Assembly (NCBI GenBank): GCA_003220905.1
Contig: QHTS01000123.1
Location: 1 to 10,863 of the forward strand
From: Gemmatimonadota bacterium
GTDB lineage: Bacteria; Gemmatimonadota; Gemmatimonadetes; Gemmatimonadales; GWC2-71-9
Direction: 5' to 3'
Length of the DNA stretch: 10,863 nucleotides
Shown here in pieces: positions 1-6,990 of the stretch. Within the stretch, counting starts at the first letter, position 1. Each line of letters begins with the position of its first letter. Under the pieces are notes generated by a model that made no database searches, was not told where the DNA came from, and saw only the letters and a list, made by a program, of their open reading frames with translations. The translations under genes and the position numbers were made by a program.

Positions 1-1010
1 TCGCGCGAGTGGTCCGTCGATGGTGTGGTCGGGTCGTTCCCGTGGTCGGCGGTGAGAATGATCAGGTCGTCTCCCGTGAGGCGGGCCTCGAGCCGGGGAA
101 TCCAGGCGTCGAGCTGCTTCAATCCCTCATGAAACCCCGGGACGTCGTTCCGGTGCCCCCAAGTCTGGTCGAATTCGATCACGTTCACGAAGATGAACCC
201 CGCCGCGGTGTCGTCCAGGGCCCGCTCGATCAGGCGGTACGCGTCCGCGTTGGTCGGTGTGTGCTCGCTCGCGATGTTCCGCCCCGCGAACAGATCGTCC
301 ACCTTGCCGATCCCCACCCGCGGCACTCCCGCGGCCGCGAGCCGGTCGAGCAGGGTGGTCCCCACGGGCTCGATCGAGAAGTCCTTACGGCGCGGCGTGC
401 GCTCGTACGCCTCAGCCTTCCCGGCGAATGGCCGCGCGATCACGCGGCTCACCGCGTGCTCCCCCACGAGCAGGTCGCGCGCGATCGCGCACGCCCGGTA
501 CAGCTCGTCCAGGGCGACCGTCTCCTCGTGCGCCGCCACCTGGAAGACCGAGTCGGCCGACGTGTAGACGATCCACTTGCCGGTGCGCTGGTGCTCCACT
601 CCCAGCTCGGCGATGATCTGGGTGCCTGACGCCGCCTTGTCGCCCAGATACCCCCGACCAGTGCGTCGCGCGAAGTCGTCCAGCAGAGACGTCGGGAAGC
701 CGTGCGGGTAGGTGCGAAACGGCCGCTCGAGTATCACCCCGCAGATCTCCCAGTGTCCGGTGGTCGAGTCCTTCCCCGGCGATCTGGGGAGCGCCACTCC
801 GTGTGCCGCGGTGGGCCTGACCCCGGGCGCCAGGCCGGGGATGGACCGACATCTGCCCAAACCGAGCCGTTCCAGATTCGGCAGCCGCAGCCCCCCCACC
901 GCGCGCGCGACGTTCCCGAGCGTATCCGAGCCCGCGTCGCCGTAGGCCGCGGTGTCGGGCGCGGGCCCGATCCCGAGCCCGTCGAGCACGATGATGGCAG
1001 CCCGCTTCAA
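1..1010 (-). CDS. deoB: Phosphopentomutase DeoB, C-terminus cut by window edge
   Basis: Phosphopentomutase interconverts ribose-1-phosphate and ribose-5-phosphate (and the deoxy forms), linking nucleoside salvage to the pentose phosphate pathway in the cytoplasm. The frame is open from a TTG at 1010 to the edge, giving 336 complete codons; family members have about 390-405, so some 55-70 residues are missing. All six Mn ligands expected from the Bacillus cereus enzyme can be seen: D10 (VLDGLG), D281 and H286 (EFDQTWGH), D322 and H323 (TADHGND) and H334 (STDHSRE). KDSTTGHWE at 80-88 carries the likely phospho-acceptor T84. The TTG start overlaps the alr stop as TTGA, so translation is probably coupled to alr. 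The TTG is chosen because the family begins right there (KRAAIIVLDG). No frame damage was seen in the full translation. Confidence 0.96.
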   Translation of the reverse strand, partial: MKRAAIIVLDGLGIGPAPDTAAYGDAGSDTLGNVARAVGGLRLPNLERLGLGRCRSIPGLAPGVRPTAAHGVALPRSPGKDSTTGHWEICGVILERPFRTYPHGFPTSLLDDFARRTGRGYLGDKAASGTQIIAELGVEHQRTGKWIVYTSADSVFQVAAHEETVALDELYRACAIARDLLVGEHAVSRVIARPFAGKAEAYERTPRRKDFSIEPVGTTLLDRLAAAGVPRVGIGKVDDLFAGRNIASEHTPTNADAYRLIERALDDTAAGFIFVNVIEFDQTWGHRNDVPGFHEGLKQLDAWIPRLEARLTGDDLIILTADHGNDPTTPSTDHSR

Positions 1011-2110
1011 TCGTAGATGCGCGGCAGCCGGGGGCCGAGCGAAGTCAGCACGGCGCGCTGCAGCTCGCCGCTCCACGCGGCGAGCTCGTCCAGCGTGATG
1101 CGCCCGCCCCCCCCGCCCCTCTCTGCCTCGCCCAAGAGCGTCGCCACGTCCCCCACCTGCACCGGGTGATCGCCGGTCTCCACCATCGTCAGGTCCATCG
1201 TCACGGCGCCGACGATGGGACAGCGCTGGCCCCCAAGCAACGCCGCTCCCCGCCCCGAGAGCCCCACCGCCCGCCGCAGGCCATCGGCGTAGCCGATGCC
1301 GAGCGTGGCGACGGTCGTGGCCCGGTCGGCGCGCCACAGCGCGTTGTAGCTCACGCTCTCTCCCGCGGCTACGCGCCGCACCGCGAGCACCCGGGCGCGA
1401 ATGCTCACCACGGCCCGTGGCTCGGGGAACCCCTCTCCCGGTGATCCCCCGTACAGAAATACTCCTGGTCGCACCAGATCGAACGCGAAGCGTCGGTCCG
1501 TCAGCGCGGCCGCGCTGTTCGCCACGTGCAGCAGCGCCGGGCGGCGCTTGAGCCGCCCCACTGCGCGATCGAACCGCGCGAGCTGCTCTTCGACCGAGCC
1601 GTCCCGCCGGTCCGCCGAATGGAACTGGGTGTAGCAGCCCTCGAGGTACGGCGTGTCCGCCGCGTCGCGCACCGCGTCGATCTCATCCCACCGCACGCCC
1701 GAGCGTCCCATCCCGGTGTCGATCTCCAGGTGAAAGGCGCGCTCGCCGCGCGCGGTCCACTCGGTGATCGCCCTCGCGTCGCCAAGCACTGGCGTGAGCC
1801 GGAAGCGATCGAGCTCGTCGAACAACCCGGGCTGCCCCGGCATGAACACGACCACGGGGCGGGTGATCCCGGCCGCGCGCAGCTCGGCCCCTTCGTCGAC
1901 CGTCGCGACCCCGTAGCCCCAGGGGTCGACCCGTTCCAGGGCCTTAGACACGGCGACGGCTCCCACCCCGTAGGCGTTGGCCTTCACCACAGGGAGGAGC
2001 CGCGTGCCGGCGACCCGGGCCACCGTGCGGGCGTTCTCGACGACGGCGGCGAGGTCCACCTCGACCCACGCACGGGGGGGGGCCTGACGCCCGCGGATTG
2101 AGCCGTTCAC
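1007..2110 (-). CDS. alr: Alanine racemase
   Basis: PLP-dependent racemase converting L-alanine to D-alanine for peptidoglycan. From the GTG at 2110 the protein has 367 residues, normal for the family. VVKANAYG holds the Schiff-base lysine K43. Other fold-type III racemase signatures follow in order: TGMGRSGVR, RPGVFLYG, GIGYADG with the catalytic tyrosine Y274, VTMD near 305, and the C-terminal LGPRLPRIY. The start is uncertain. A TTG at 2149 adds 13 residues and has AAGGA six bases upstream, but it lies in the -35 box of the best promoter. The GTG at 2110 sits about 4 nt after the predicted transcription start, which suggests a leaderless message. The gene diverges from mazG and overlaps deoB by TTGA. 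Confidence 0.95.
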   Translation of the reverse strand: MNGSIRGRQAPPRAWVEVDLAAVVENARTVARVAGTRLLPVVKANAYGVGAVAVSKALERVDPWGYGVATVDEGAELRAAGITRPVVVFMPGQPGLFDELDRFRLTPVLGDARAITEWTARGERAFHLEIDTGMGRSGVRWDEIDAVRDAADTPYLEGCYTQFHSADRRDGSVEEQLARFDRAVGRLKRRPALLHVANSAAALTDRRFAFDLVRPGVFLYGGSPGEGFPEPRAVVSIRARVLAVRRVAAGESVSYNALWRADRATTVATLGIGYADGLRRAVGLSGRGAALLGGQRCPIVGAVTMDLTMVETGDHPVQVGDVATLLGEAERGGGGGRITLDELAAWSGELQRAVLTSLGPRLPRIYD

Positions 2111-2125
2111 AGGCGCGGGTATGAT
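2098..2125 (+). promoter_or_regulatory. Predicted sigma70-like promoter for mazG
   Basis: The -35 box TTGAGC (2098-2103) and -10 box TATGAT (2120-2125, five of six consensus bases) are separated by 16 bp. Transcription would start near 2132-2134, close to GTG 2133 and ATG 2136, both in the mazG frame. The -10 lies inside the 13-bp perfect odd palindrome GGGTATGATACCC (2117-2129). Prediction from sequence only. Confidence 0.5.
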
Positions 2126-2149
2126 ACCCCGCGTGATGACCAAATGCAA
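2121..2149 (-). promoter_or_regulatory. Predicted sigma70-like promoter for alr-deoB
   Basis: On the minus strand the -35 box TTGCAT (2149-2144; weak, three of six) and -10 box TATCAT (2126-2121; five of six) are separated by exactly 17 bp. Transcription would start near 2114-2112, just ahead of the GTG at 2110. Its -10 overlaps the plus-strand -10 of mazG by five bases because both read the same palindrome. Confidence 0.5.
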
Positions 2150-2165
2150 CGATTATCCTTCACGC

Positions 2166-2963
2166 ATGTTGACACCTCCGTCACGAGCCTCCGCGCCCGG
2201 CGATGCCGCGCTCGCCCGCGCCCTCGCGCTCGTCCGCGATCTGCGCGCCCGCTGCCCCTGGGACCCTGCCCAGACGCGCGCGACGCTGCCCCCCTACCTA
2301 GTCGAAGAACCGCTCGAGCTCGATCAGGCGCTCAAGCACGGCGAGCCCGCCGAGTTGCGCGACGAGCTGGGCGACGTGCTGCTGCACCTCGCGTTTCAGA
2401 TCGTGATCGGGGAGGAGGGGTGCGAGTTCGACGCCGAAACGGTGACGCGCGCGCTCGAAGAGAAGATGTGGCGGCGGCATCCGCATCTGTTCGGTGATTC
2501 ACCGACACCGGATCACGAGGGCTGGGAACGGGTGAAGCGCCGGGAGCAGGGAGCAGGGAGCGGGACCCTCCGTGGATTGCCGCCCTCCCTGCCGCCGCTC
2601 CTGATGGCGTATCGGCTGCAAGAACGGGCGGCGGGCGTGGGGTTCGATTGGCCCGATGCGACGGGACCGATGGAGAAGGTGAAAGAGGAGATCGGGGAGC
2701 TCGAAGTCGAGATGCGGGATGCGGGCAGCGGGATGCGGCATGCGCTGCGGGATGAGATCGGTGATCTCTTGTTCGCCGTCGTGAACCTGTCGCGCAAGCT
2801 GAGCATTGATCCCCGCGCGGCGCTCGAGCGGGCGAACGACAAGTTCAGGCGGCGGTTCGAGGCAGTGGAGCGGCTCGCGGCGGAGCGCGGCGTGGACGTC
2901 GGACGGGCAAGCCTGGAAGAGCTGGACCGGCTGTGGGACGAGGTGAAGGCTCAGTCCTTGTAG
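2166..2963 (+). CDS. mazG: Nucleoside triphosphate pyrophosphohydrolase MazG
   Basis: MazG hydrolyses (d)NTPs to NMP and pyrophosphate, cleaning the nucleotide pool. From ATG 2166 it has 265 residues, close to the E. coli enzyme (263). Both tandem all-alpha MazG domains are visible. Domain 1 has EEPLE (47-51) and RDELGD (65-70); domain 2 has KEEIGELE (173-180) and RDEIGD (195-200), the Mg-binding acidic motifs. RCPWD near 29-33 and LMAYRLQERAAGVGFDWP in the middle are typical. In-frame alternatives are ATG 2136 and ATG 2121; no candidate has a Shine-Dalgarno site. Two heptamer repeat arrays lie inside the gene, one in the interdomain linker (EQGAGSG, 127-133) and one in the loop between the domain 2 helices. 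It converges on asnS with a 34-bp gap that shows no clear terminator. No mazEF genes are near. Confidence 0.94.
   Translation: MLTPPSRASAPGDAALARALALVRDLRARCPWDPAQTRATLPPYLVEEPLELDQALKHGEPAELRDELGDVLLHLAFQIVIGEEGCEFDAETVTRALEEKMWRRHPHLFGDSPTPDHEGWERVKRREQGAGSGTLRGLPPSLPPLLMAYRLQERAAGVGFDWPDATGPMEKVKEEIGELEVEMRDAGSGMRHALRDEIGDLLFAVVNLSRKLSIDPRAALERANDKFRRRFEAVERLAAERGVDVGRASLEELDRLWDEVKAQSL
2542..2569 (+). repeat. GGGAGCA-type tandem heptamer array in mazG linker
   Basis: Four consecutive 7-bp units: GGGAGCA twice, then GGGAGCG and GGGACCC. They encode EQGAGSG plus flanking residues between the two MazG domains. A near-identical array in opposite orientation lies in the VWA gene at 7393-7420 and also encodes EQGAGSG. 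Confidence 0.85.
2709..2743 (+). repeat. GGGATGC-type tandem heptamer array in mazG domain 2
   Basis: Five 7-bp units: GAGATGC, GGGATGC, GGGCAGC, GGGATGC, GGCATGC. They encode a glycine- and arginine-containing loop (MRDAGSGMRHA) between the two metal-binding helices of the second MazG domain, where a variable loop is expected. Confidence 0.75.
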
Positions 2964-2997
2964 TGTCATTCCTTTCGATGTAGTACCGTCCGAAATT

Positions 2998-4296
2998 TCA
3001 CGGCCACAGCTTGTACAGCGTGCGCGGGAACGCGATTGCCTCGCGGATGTGCGGGATGCCGCAGATCCACGCCACGGTGCGCTCCACGCCGAGCCCGAAC
3101 CCGGCGTGTACGAACGTGCCGTACTTGCGGAGGTCCAGGTACCAGCTGTACGCGTCTTCGGGCAGCTTCTCCGCGCGGATGCGCCCGAGCAGCTTGTCGT
3201 AATCGTCCTCGCGCTGGCTGCCGCCGATGATCTCCCCGTACCCTTCGGGGGCGAGCACGTCGTTGTTGAGGACGGTGCGAGGATCGGCGGGGTTTTCCTT
3301 CATATAGAAGGCCTTCACCGCCGCGGGATAGTTGAACACCATCACCGGCCGGTCGTACTGCTTCGCCAGCAGCGTCTCCTCGTCACCCCCCAGGTCGCGT
3401 CCCCACGCCATGTCGCTGCCCAGCGTCTTGAGCTTCGTCACGGCGTCCGTGTACGAGATGCGCGGGAACGGCGGCCGGACCGCCTCGAGCGGCTTGACGT
3501 CGCGCTCGAGCTCGGCGAGCTCGGATTCCCGGCGGTCGAGGCAGCGCGCCACGATCGAGGAGACGAACTCCTCCTGTAGCCGCATGTTGGCGTCCGAGTC
3601 GTTCCACGCCACCTCGGGCTCGACCATCCAGAACTCGGTCAGGTGGCGCCGGGTCTTCGATTTCTCCGCCCGAAACGTGGGTCCGAAGCAGTACACCTTG
3701 CCGAGCGCGGCGGCGGCGGCCTCCACGTAGAGCTGCCCCGTCTGCGCGAGGTACGCCGTGCCCAGGTCGAAGTATTCCGTGGCGAACAGATGGCCGGCCG
3801 CTTCGCCGATCGCCCCGGTGAGGATCGGCGTGTCCACCAGGACGAAATGCCGCTCGTAGAAGAAGTCGCGGATCGCCTGGACCACCTCGTGGCGAACCCG
3901 CGCGATCGCCACCTGGCGCCGGCTGCGGAGCCAGAGGTGGCGGTGCTCGAACAGGAACGCGGTCCCGTGCTCCTTCGGGGTGATCGGAAAGTCGGCGCTG
4001 GGCCCCAGGATCCGCAGCTCCGCCGCCGTCAGCTCGACGCCGCCCGGCGCGCGCGCGTCCGCCCGTACGGTGCCGGTGACCTCCGCCGATGTCTCCTGCG
4101 CAAGCCGGCCGAACCCGTCCCACGCCGCCTCCGGTACGTCCTTCTTCGACAGCACGACCTGCAGGGTTCCGGTGCCGTCGCGCAGCATCACGAAGCCGAT
4201 CTTGCCCGACGAGCGCGTGGTCATTACCCAACCGCGCGTGATCACCGTCTGACCCGCCAGGGGCGGCAGCTCCTCGATACGATGGAAGTCGGGCAT
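2998..4296 (-). CDS. asnS: Asparagine--tRNA ligase
   Basis: Class IIb aminoacyl-tRNA synthetase charging tRNA(Asn) with asparagine. The 432 residues match the short Bacillus-type AsnRS (about 430). An N-terminal OB-fold anticodon-binding domain covers roughly 15-100. ITPKEHGTAFLFEHRHLWLRS follows (105-125, AsnRS-typical). Motif 2 begins FRAEKSKTRRHLTEFWMVE (208-226); the EFWM wording fits AsnRS rather than AspRS. Motif 3 is GFGLGVERTVAW (399-410), and the end is IAFPRT...LWP. A direct AsnRS means the cell need not rely only on tRNA-dependent transamidation for Asn-tRNA. ATG 4296 begins just before the OB fold; no Shine-Dalgarno site is visible. It follows recG on the same strand across a 98-nt gap filled by a hairpin repeat. 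Confidence 0.97.
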   Translation of the reverse strand: MPDFHRIEELPPLAGQTVITRGWVMTTRSSGKIGFVMLRDGTGTLQVVLSKKDVPEAAWDGFGRLAQETSAEVTGTVRADARAPGGVELTAAELRILGPSADFPITPKEHGTAFLFEHRHLWLRSRRQVAIARVRHEVVQAIRDFFYERHFVLVDTPILTGAIGEAAGHLFATEYFDLGTAYLAQTGQLYVEAAAAALGKVYCFGPTFRAEKSKTRRHLTEFWMVEPEVAWNDSDANMRLQEEFVSSIVARCLDRRESELAELERDVKPLEAVRPPFPRISYTDAVTKLKTLGSDMAWGRDLGGDEETLLAKQYDRPVMVFNYPAAVKAFYMKENPADPRTVLNNDVLAPEGYGEIIGGSQREDDYDKLLGRIRAEKLPEDAYSWYLDLRKYGTFVHAGFGLGVERTVAWICGIPHIREAIAFPRTLYKLWP

Positions 4297-4315
4297 AGGG
4301 GCGGTAGACTAGCGG

Positions 4316-4392
4316 TGAAACGCGGAACGCGGAAGTGGGAACGCGGAACTGAAATGCCTGTTCCGACTTCCGCGTTCCACGTTCCGCGTTCG
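4316..4392. repeat. Heptamer-built imperfect hairpin between recG and asnS
   Basis: The left arm is a run of heptamers (GGAACGC, GGAAGTG, GGAACGC, GGAACTG at 4324-4351). The right arm is the reverse complement of similar units (4360-4392). The outer 11 bp pair perfectly (4319-4329 with 4380-4390). Counting inward, 25 of 31 positions pair, closing on a 10-nt loop (4350-4359) with a perfect 6-bp stem. It fills the gap after the recG stop. There is no T-tract, so it does not look like a classical intrinsic terminator, but it could slow polymerase or stabilise the recG mRNA end. Confidence 0.85.
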
Positions 4393-4394
4393 TG

Positions 4395-6464
4395 TCACCC
4401 CACCCTGAACAACTCGAACCCGCGCTCGTAGCGCTGTACGATCCGCTCGCGATACGCCGCGTGCGCCGGCTGCGCGAGCGCCGGGTCCCGCGCGATGATC
4501 TCGCCCGCCGCGCGGCGCGCGGCCTCGAGCAGCGGCAGGTCGGTCGCGAAGTTCGCATACCGCAGCGGCACGCCGCCCGACTGACGCGCGCCGGCCAGCT
4601 CGCCCATGCCCCGCTCCTGGAGATCGAGCTCGGCGATCTTGAAGCCGTCGGTGGTTTCCGTGAATGCCTGCAGTCGGGGCGCCGCCTCCGGAATGTCGGA
4701 GAGGAGGATGCAGTGGCTCGCCGCCGCGCCCCGCCCCACCCGTCCCCGCAGCTGGTGCAGCTGCGCCAGCCCGAACCGCTCGGCGTGCTCGATCAGCATC
4801 ACCGTCGCGTTCGCCACGTCGATGCCAACCTCGATAACGCTCGTTGCGACGAGGATGTGGACGGCGTTGTCGCGGAACGCCCGCATCGTCGCGTCGCGCT
4901 CCTCCGCCTTGAGCCGCCCGTGCACCAGACCGACCTCGAGCTCCGGAAACACCTTGGCGAGGCGCTCCGCCATCACGGTCGCAGCCTTCAGGTCGGCACG
5001 CTCCGATTCCTCGATCACCGGATAGATCACGTACGCCTGGCGGCCGGCCACGCACTCCGCGCGGATGAATTCGTAGATCTTCTGGCGCGCCGTCTCGGCG
5101 CGGAGCGCCGTCTTCACCGTCCCACGGCCGGGAGGGCGCTCGCGCAGCTGGGTCACATCCAGGTCGCCGTACAGCGTGAGCGCGAGGGAGCGCGGAATCG
5201 GCGTCGCCGTGAGCAGGAGCACATCGGGCGCATCGCCCTTCTCGACCAGCGCCGCCCGCTGCTCCACGCCGAAGCGATGCTGCTCGTCGATCACGACCAG
5301 GCCGAGGCGTTGGAACTTCACGGCCTCCTGGATCAGCGCGTGCGTCCCCACCACCAGACGCGTCGCGCCCGCCGCGATGCGCTCGCGCGCCGCCGCCTTC
5401 TCCGCCGCCGCGAGTCGCCCAGTCAACACGTCGGGCTTGAGCGCGAGCGGCTCCAGCAGGCGTGTGAGCGTCGCCAGGTGCTGCTCCGCGAGCAGCTCCG
5501 TCGGCGCCATGATCGCCGCCTGATAATCGTTCTCCACCGCGAGCAGCATCGCGAACAGCGCGACCACCGTCTTCCCCGTCCCCACGTCGCCCATCAACAG
5601 GCGGTGCATGCGGAGCGGCGCGAGCATGTCGTCGGCGATCTCGCGAATCGCCTGCCGCTGGTCACCCGTCAGCTCGAAGGGCAGATGCTGCTTGAGCTTC
5701 GTGGTGAGCGCCTTCTTCAGGGCGAACGTGATGCCGGCGCGTGCCCGTTTGGCGAGCGCGCGGGCGCGCGCCTGCACCAGCTGTTGGTCGAACAGCTCGT
5801 CGAACGCGAGCCGGCGGCGGCCCGCTTCGGCGTCCGCCGGCGTCGCCGGCCGGTGCACGGCCGCGAGCGCGGCCCTGAGCTCCGGAAGTCCGACCGCCGC
5901 GCGCAGGCCCTTGGGATGCGGGTCCGCCACGAGAGCGAGCAGTGCATCCAGGTGCTGATGGATCAGACCGCGGATCTGGCGATGGGTGAGACCTTCGGTC
6001 GCGGGATACACCGGCAGCACGAGGCCGCGCTCGGGGCCCGCTTCCCCTTCGTCCGCGAGAATCACGAACTCGCGCGCCACGAGCTGGTGGCCGTGATAGT
6101 ACCGGACCGGCCCGGTGACGAGCAGCAGCTGGCCTTTCTTGATCTGGCGCTCGAGGAACGGCTGACCGGGCCAGGCGCACTCGAGCGGACCGCCGCCGCT
6201 GTCCTCACGGAGCACCGCCCGGAATACCCGCAGACCCTTGCGCGTCGGGAGCACTCCCGTGCTCACCACGCGGCCGACACACGTCACCTCCTCGCCCACC
6301 TGCACCTTGGTCAGGGGCGTGACCGTCGTGGCGTCCAGATACCGATGGGGCGCGTGGTACAACAGGTCGCCGACGCTCCTGATTCCAAGCCGCGCGAGCG
6401 CCTCCGCGCGCTTCGGCCCCACGCCCTTCAGGTACTTCACAGATGTCCTGAGCTGGAGGGTCAC
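4395..6464 (-). CDS. recG: ATP-dependent DNA helicase RecG
   Basis: Superfamily 2 double-strand DNA translocase that remodels stalled replication forks and Holliday junctions. The 689 residues match E. coli RecG (693). The N-terminal wedge region starts with an HhH-like YLKGVGPKRAEAL and DLLYHAPHRYLD, followed by an OB fold (about 55-145). Helicase motifs: Walker A GDVGTGKT (292-299), DEQHRFGVEQR (393-403, the DEQH box), LLLTATPIPR (416-425), VHGRLKAEER (514-523), and ATSVIEVGIDV plus QLRGRVGRG (571-579, motif VI). The GTG at 6464 is chosen because it overlaps the ftsY stop as GTGA and gives the usual family N-terminus; a GGAGG lies 11 bases upstream. A longer in-frame extension to 6605 is only ftsY shadow. 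The gene is intact despite the damaged ftsY before it. Confidence 0.97.
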   Translation of the reverse strand: MTLQLRTSVKYLKGVGPKRAEALARLGIRSVGDLLYHAPHRYLDATTVTPLTKVQVGEEVTCVGRVVSTGVLPTRKGLRVFRAVLREDSGGGPLECAWPGQPFLERQIKKGQLLLVTGPVRYYHGHQLVAREFVILADEGEAGPERGLVLPVYPATEGLTHRQIRGLIHQHLDALLALVADPHPKGLRAAVGLPELRAALAAVHRPATPADAEAGRRRLAFDELFDQQLVQARARALAKRARAGITFALKKALTTKLKQHLPFELTGDQRQAIREIADDMLAPLRMHRLLMGDVGTGKTVVALFAMLLAVENDYQAAIMAPTELLAEQHLATLTRLLEPLALKPDVLTGRLAAAEKAAARERIAAGATRLVVGTHALIQEAVKFQRLGLVVIDEQHRFGVEQRAALVEKGDAPDVLLLTATPIPRSLALTLYGDLDVTQLRERPPGRGTVKTALRAETARQKIYEFIRAECVAGRQAYVIYPVIEESERADLKAATVMAERLAKVFPELEVGLVHGRLKAEERDATMRAFRDNAVHILVATSVIEVGIDVANATVMLIEHAERFGLAQLHQLRGRVGRGAAASHCILLSDIPEAAPRLQAFTETTDGFKIAELDLQERGMGELAGARQSGGVPLRYANFATDLPLLEAARRAAGEIIARDPALAQPAHAAYRERIVQRYERGFELFRVG

Positions 6465-6990
6465 CCGCTGATGAGCCTCCGCGCAAACCGTTCCGCGTCG
6501 AATACCTCGAGATCGCCGAGGCCCTCGCCCGCGCCGAGGAAGCGGATCGGGACCCGCACCGCGCGCTCGAGCGCCACCAGCGCCGCCGCACCTCCCGTGA
6601 CGCACGGCACACCCACCCGGTCGGCCCAGACCTGCAGTTGCTCGGCCGCGCCGGCGCGAAACGTGTCGGCCGCGGCGAGGAGCACCGACCGCCCCCCGCG
6701 CGCGAGCCGGGCGCCGAGCTTGGCGACCGCAGTCGTCTTGCCGACGCCGTTCACTCCGAACACCAGCATGACCGTGGGCGGCCCCGACGCCCGGGCGTGA
6801 GCGCCTCGATCACCGCACGCTCGAGCGCCGCCCGAAAATCGAAATCGCCGTCTCCCCCGCCCGAAACTCGATCGAGGATTTCCTCCGTCGCCTCCACGCC
6901 GAAATCCGCCTCGAGCAGGACCCGCTCGGCCTCGCTCCGCTCGCGCGCGCCGCGCCCGAACACGCGTGCCAGCCGCTCCCACAGGGCCAT
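6461..6990 (-). pseudogene. ftsY: FtsY, signal recognition particle receptor, frameshifted and internally deleted
   Basis: FtsY is the SRP-receptor GTPase that delivers ribosome-nascent chains to the membrane. The ATG at 6990 overlaps the previous stop (TGATG), and GAGGG lies 9 bases upstream. Frame 1 gives a helical N domain (MALWERLARVFGR..., 67 residues). The reading then moves frame inside a G/C run at 6781-6792, as if one G were lost, and continues with VFGVNGVGKTTAVAKLGARL (G1) and DTFRAGAAEQL (G2). At about 6587-6596 it jumps from GVPCVTGG directly to ALERAVRVPIRFLGAGEGL, the C-terminal end of the NG domain. Roughly 100 codons, including DTAGR (G3) and TKLD (G4), are missing. The 530-nt span is not a multiple of three. 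Without frame correction translation stops at 6751. The product cannot be a working GTPase. It is either a decayed copy or an assembly error. Confidence 0.9.

Noticed and set aside
2169..2174. Perfect TTGACA on the plus strand at the mazG start
   Set aside because: No -10-like sequence lies 15-19 bp downstream and the site is within the mazG coding start, so it is likely chance.
2166..2963. Toxin-antitoxin module suggested by the name mazG
   Set aside because: No MazE or MazF homologue is adjacent; mazG here stands alone between alr and asnS.
2964..2997. Terminator between convergent mazG and asnS
   Set aside because: The 34-bp gap is less GC-rich than its surroundings but has no stem followed by a T-tract that I can support.
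4297..4315. Separate promoter for asnS (TAGTCT-like -10 just upstream)
   Set aside because: Only three of six -10 bases match and no -35 is recognisable within the hairpin arm, so the evidence is too weak.
6781..6795. Programmed ribosomal frameshifting in ftsY
   Set aside because: There is no slippery heptamer of a known type or clear stimulatory structure, and the gene also lacks its G3-G4 region, so decay or assembly error fits better.
4392..6800. An 802-codon plus-strand open frame antisense to recG and ftsY
   Set aside because: Its product is Arg/His/Glu-rich low-complexity sequence without any recognisable domain, typical of the antisense frame of a GC-rich gene. RecG on the other strand is complete and conserved.
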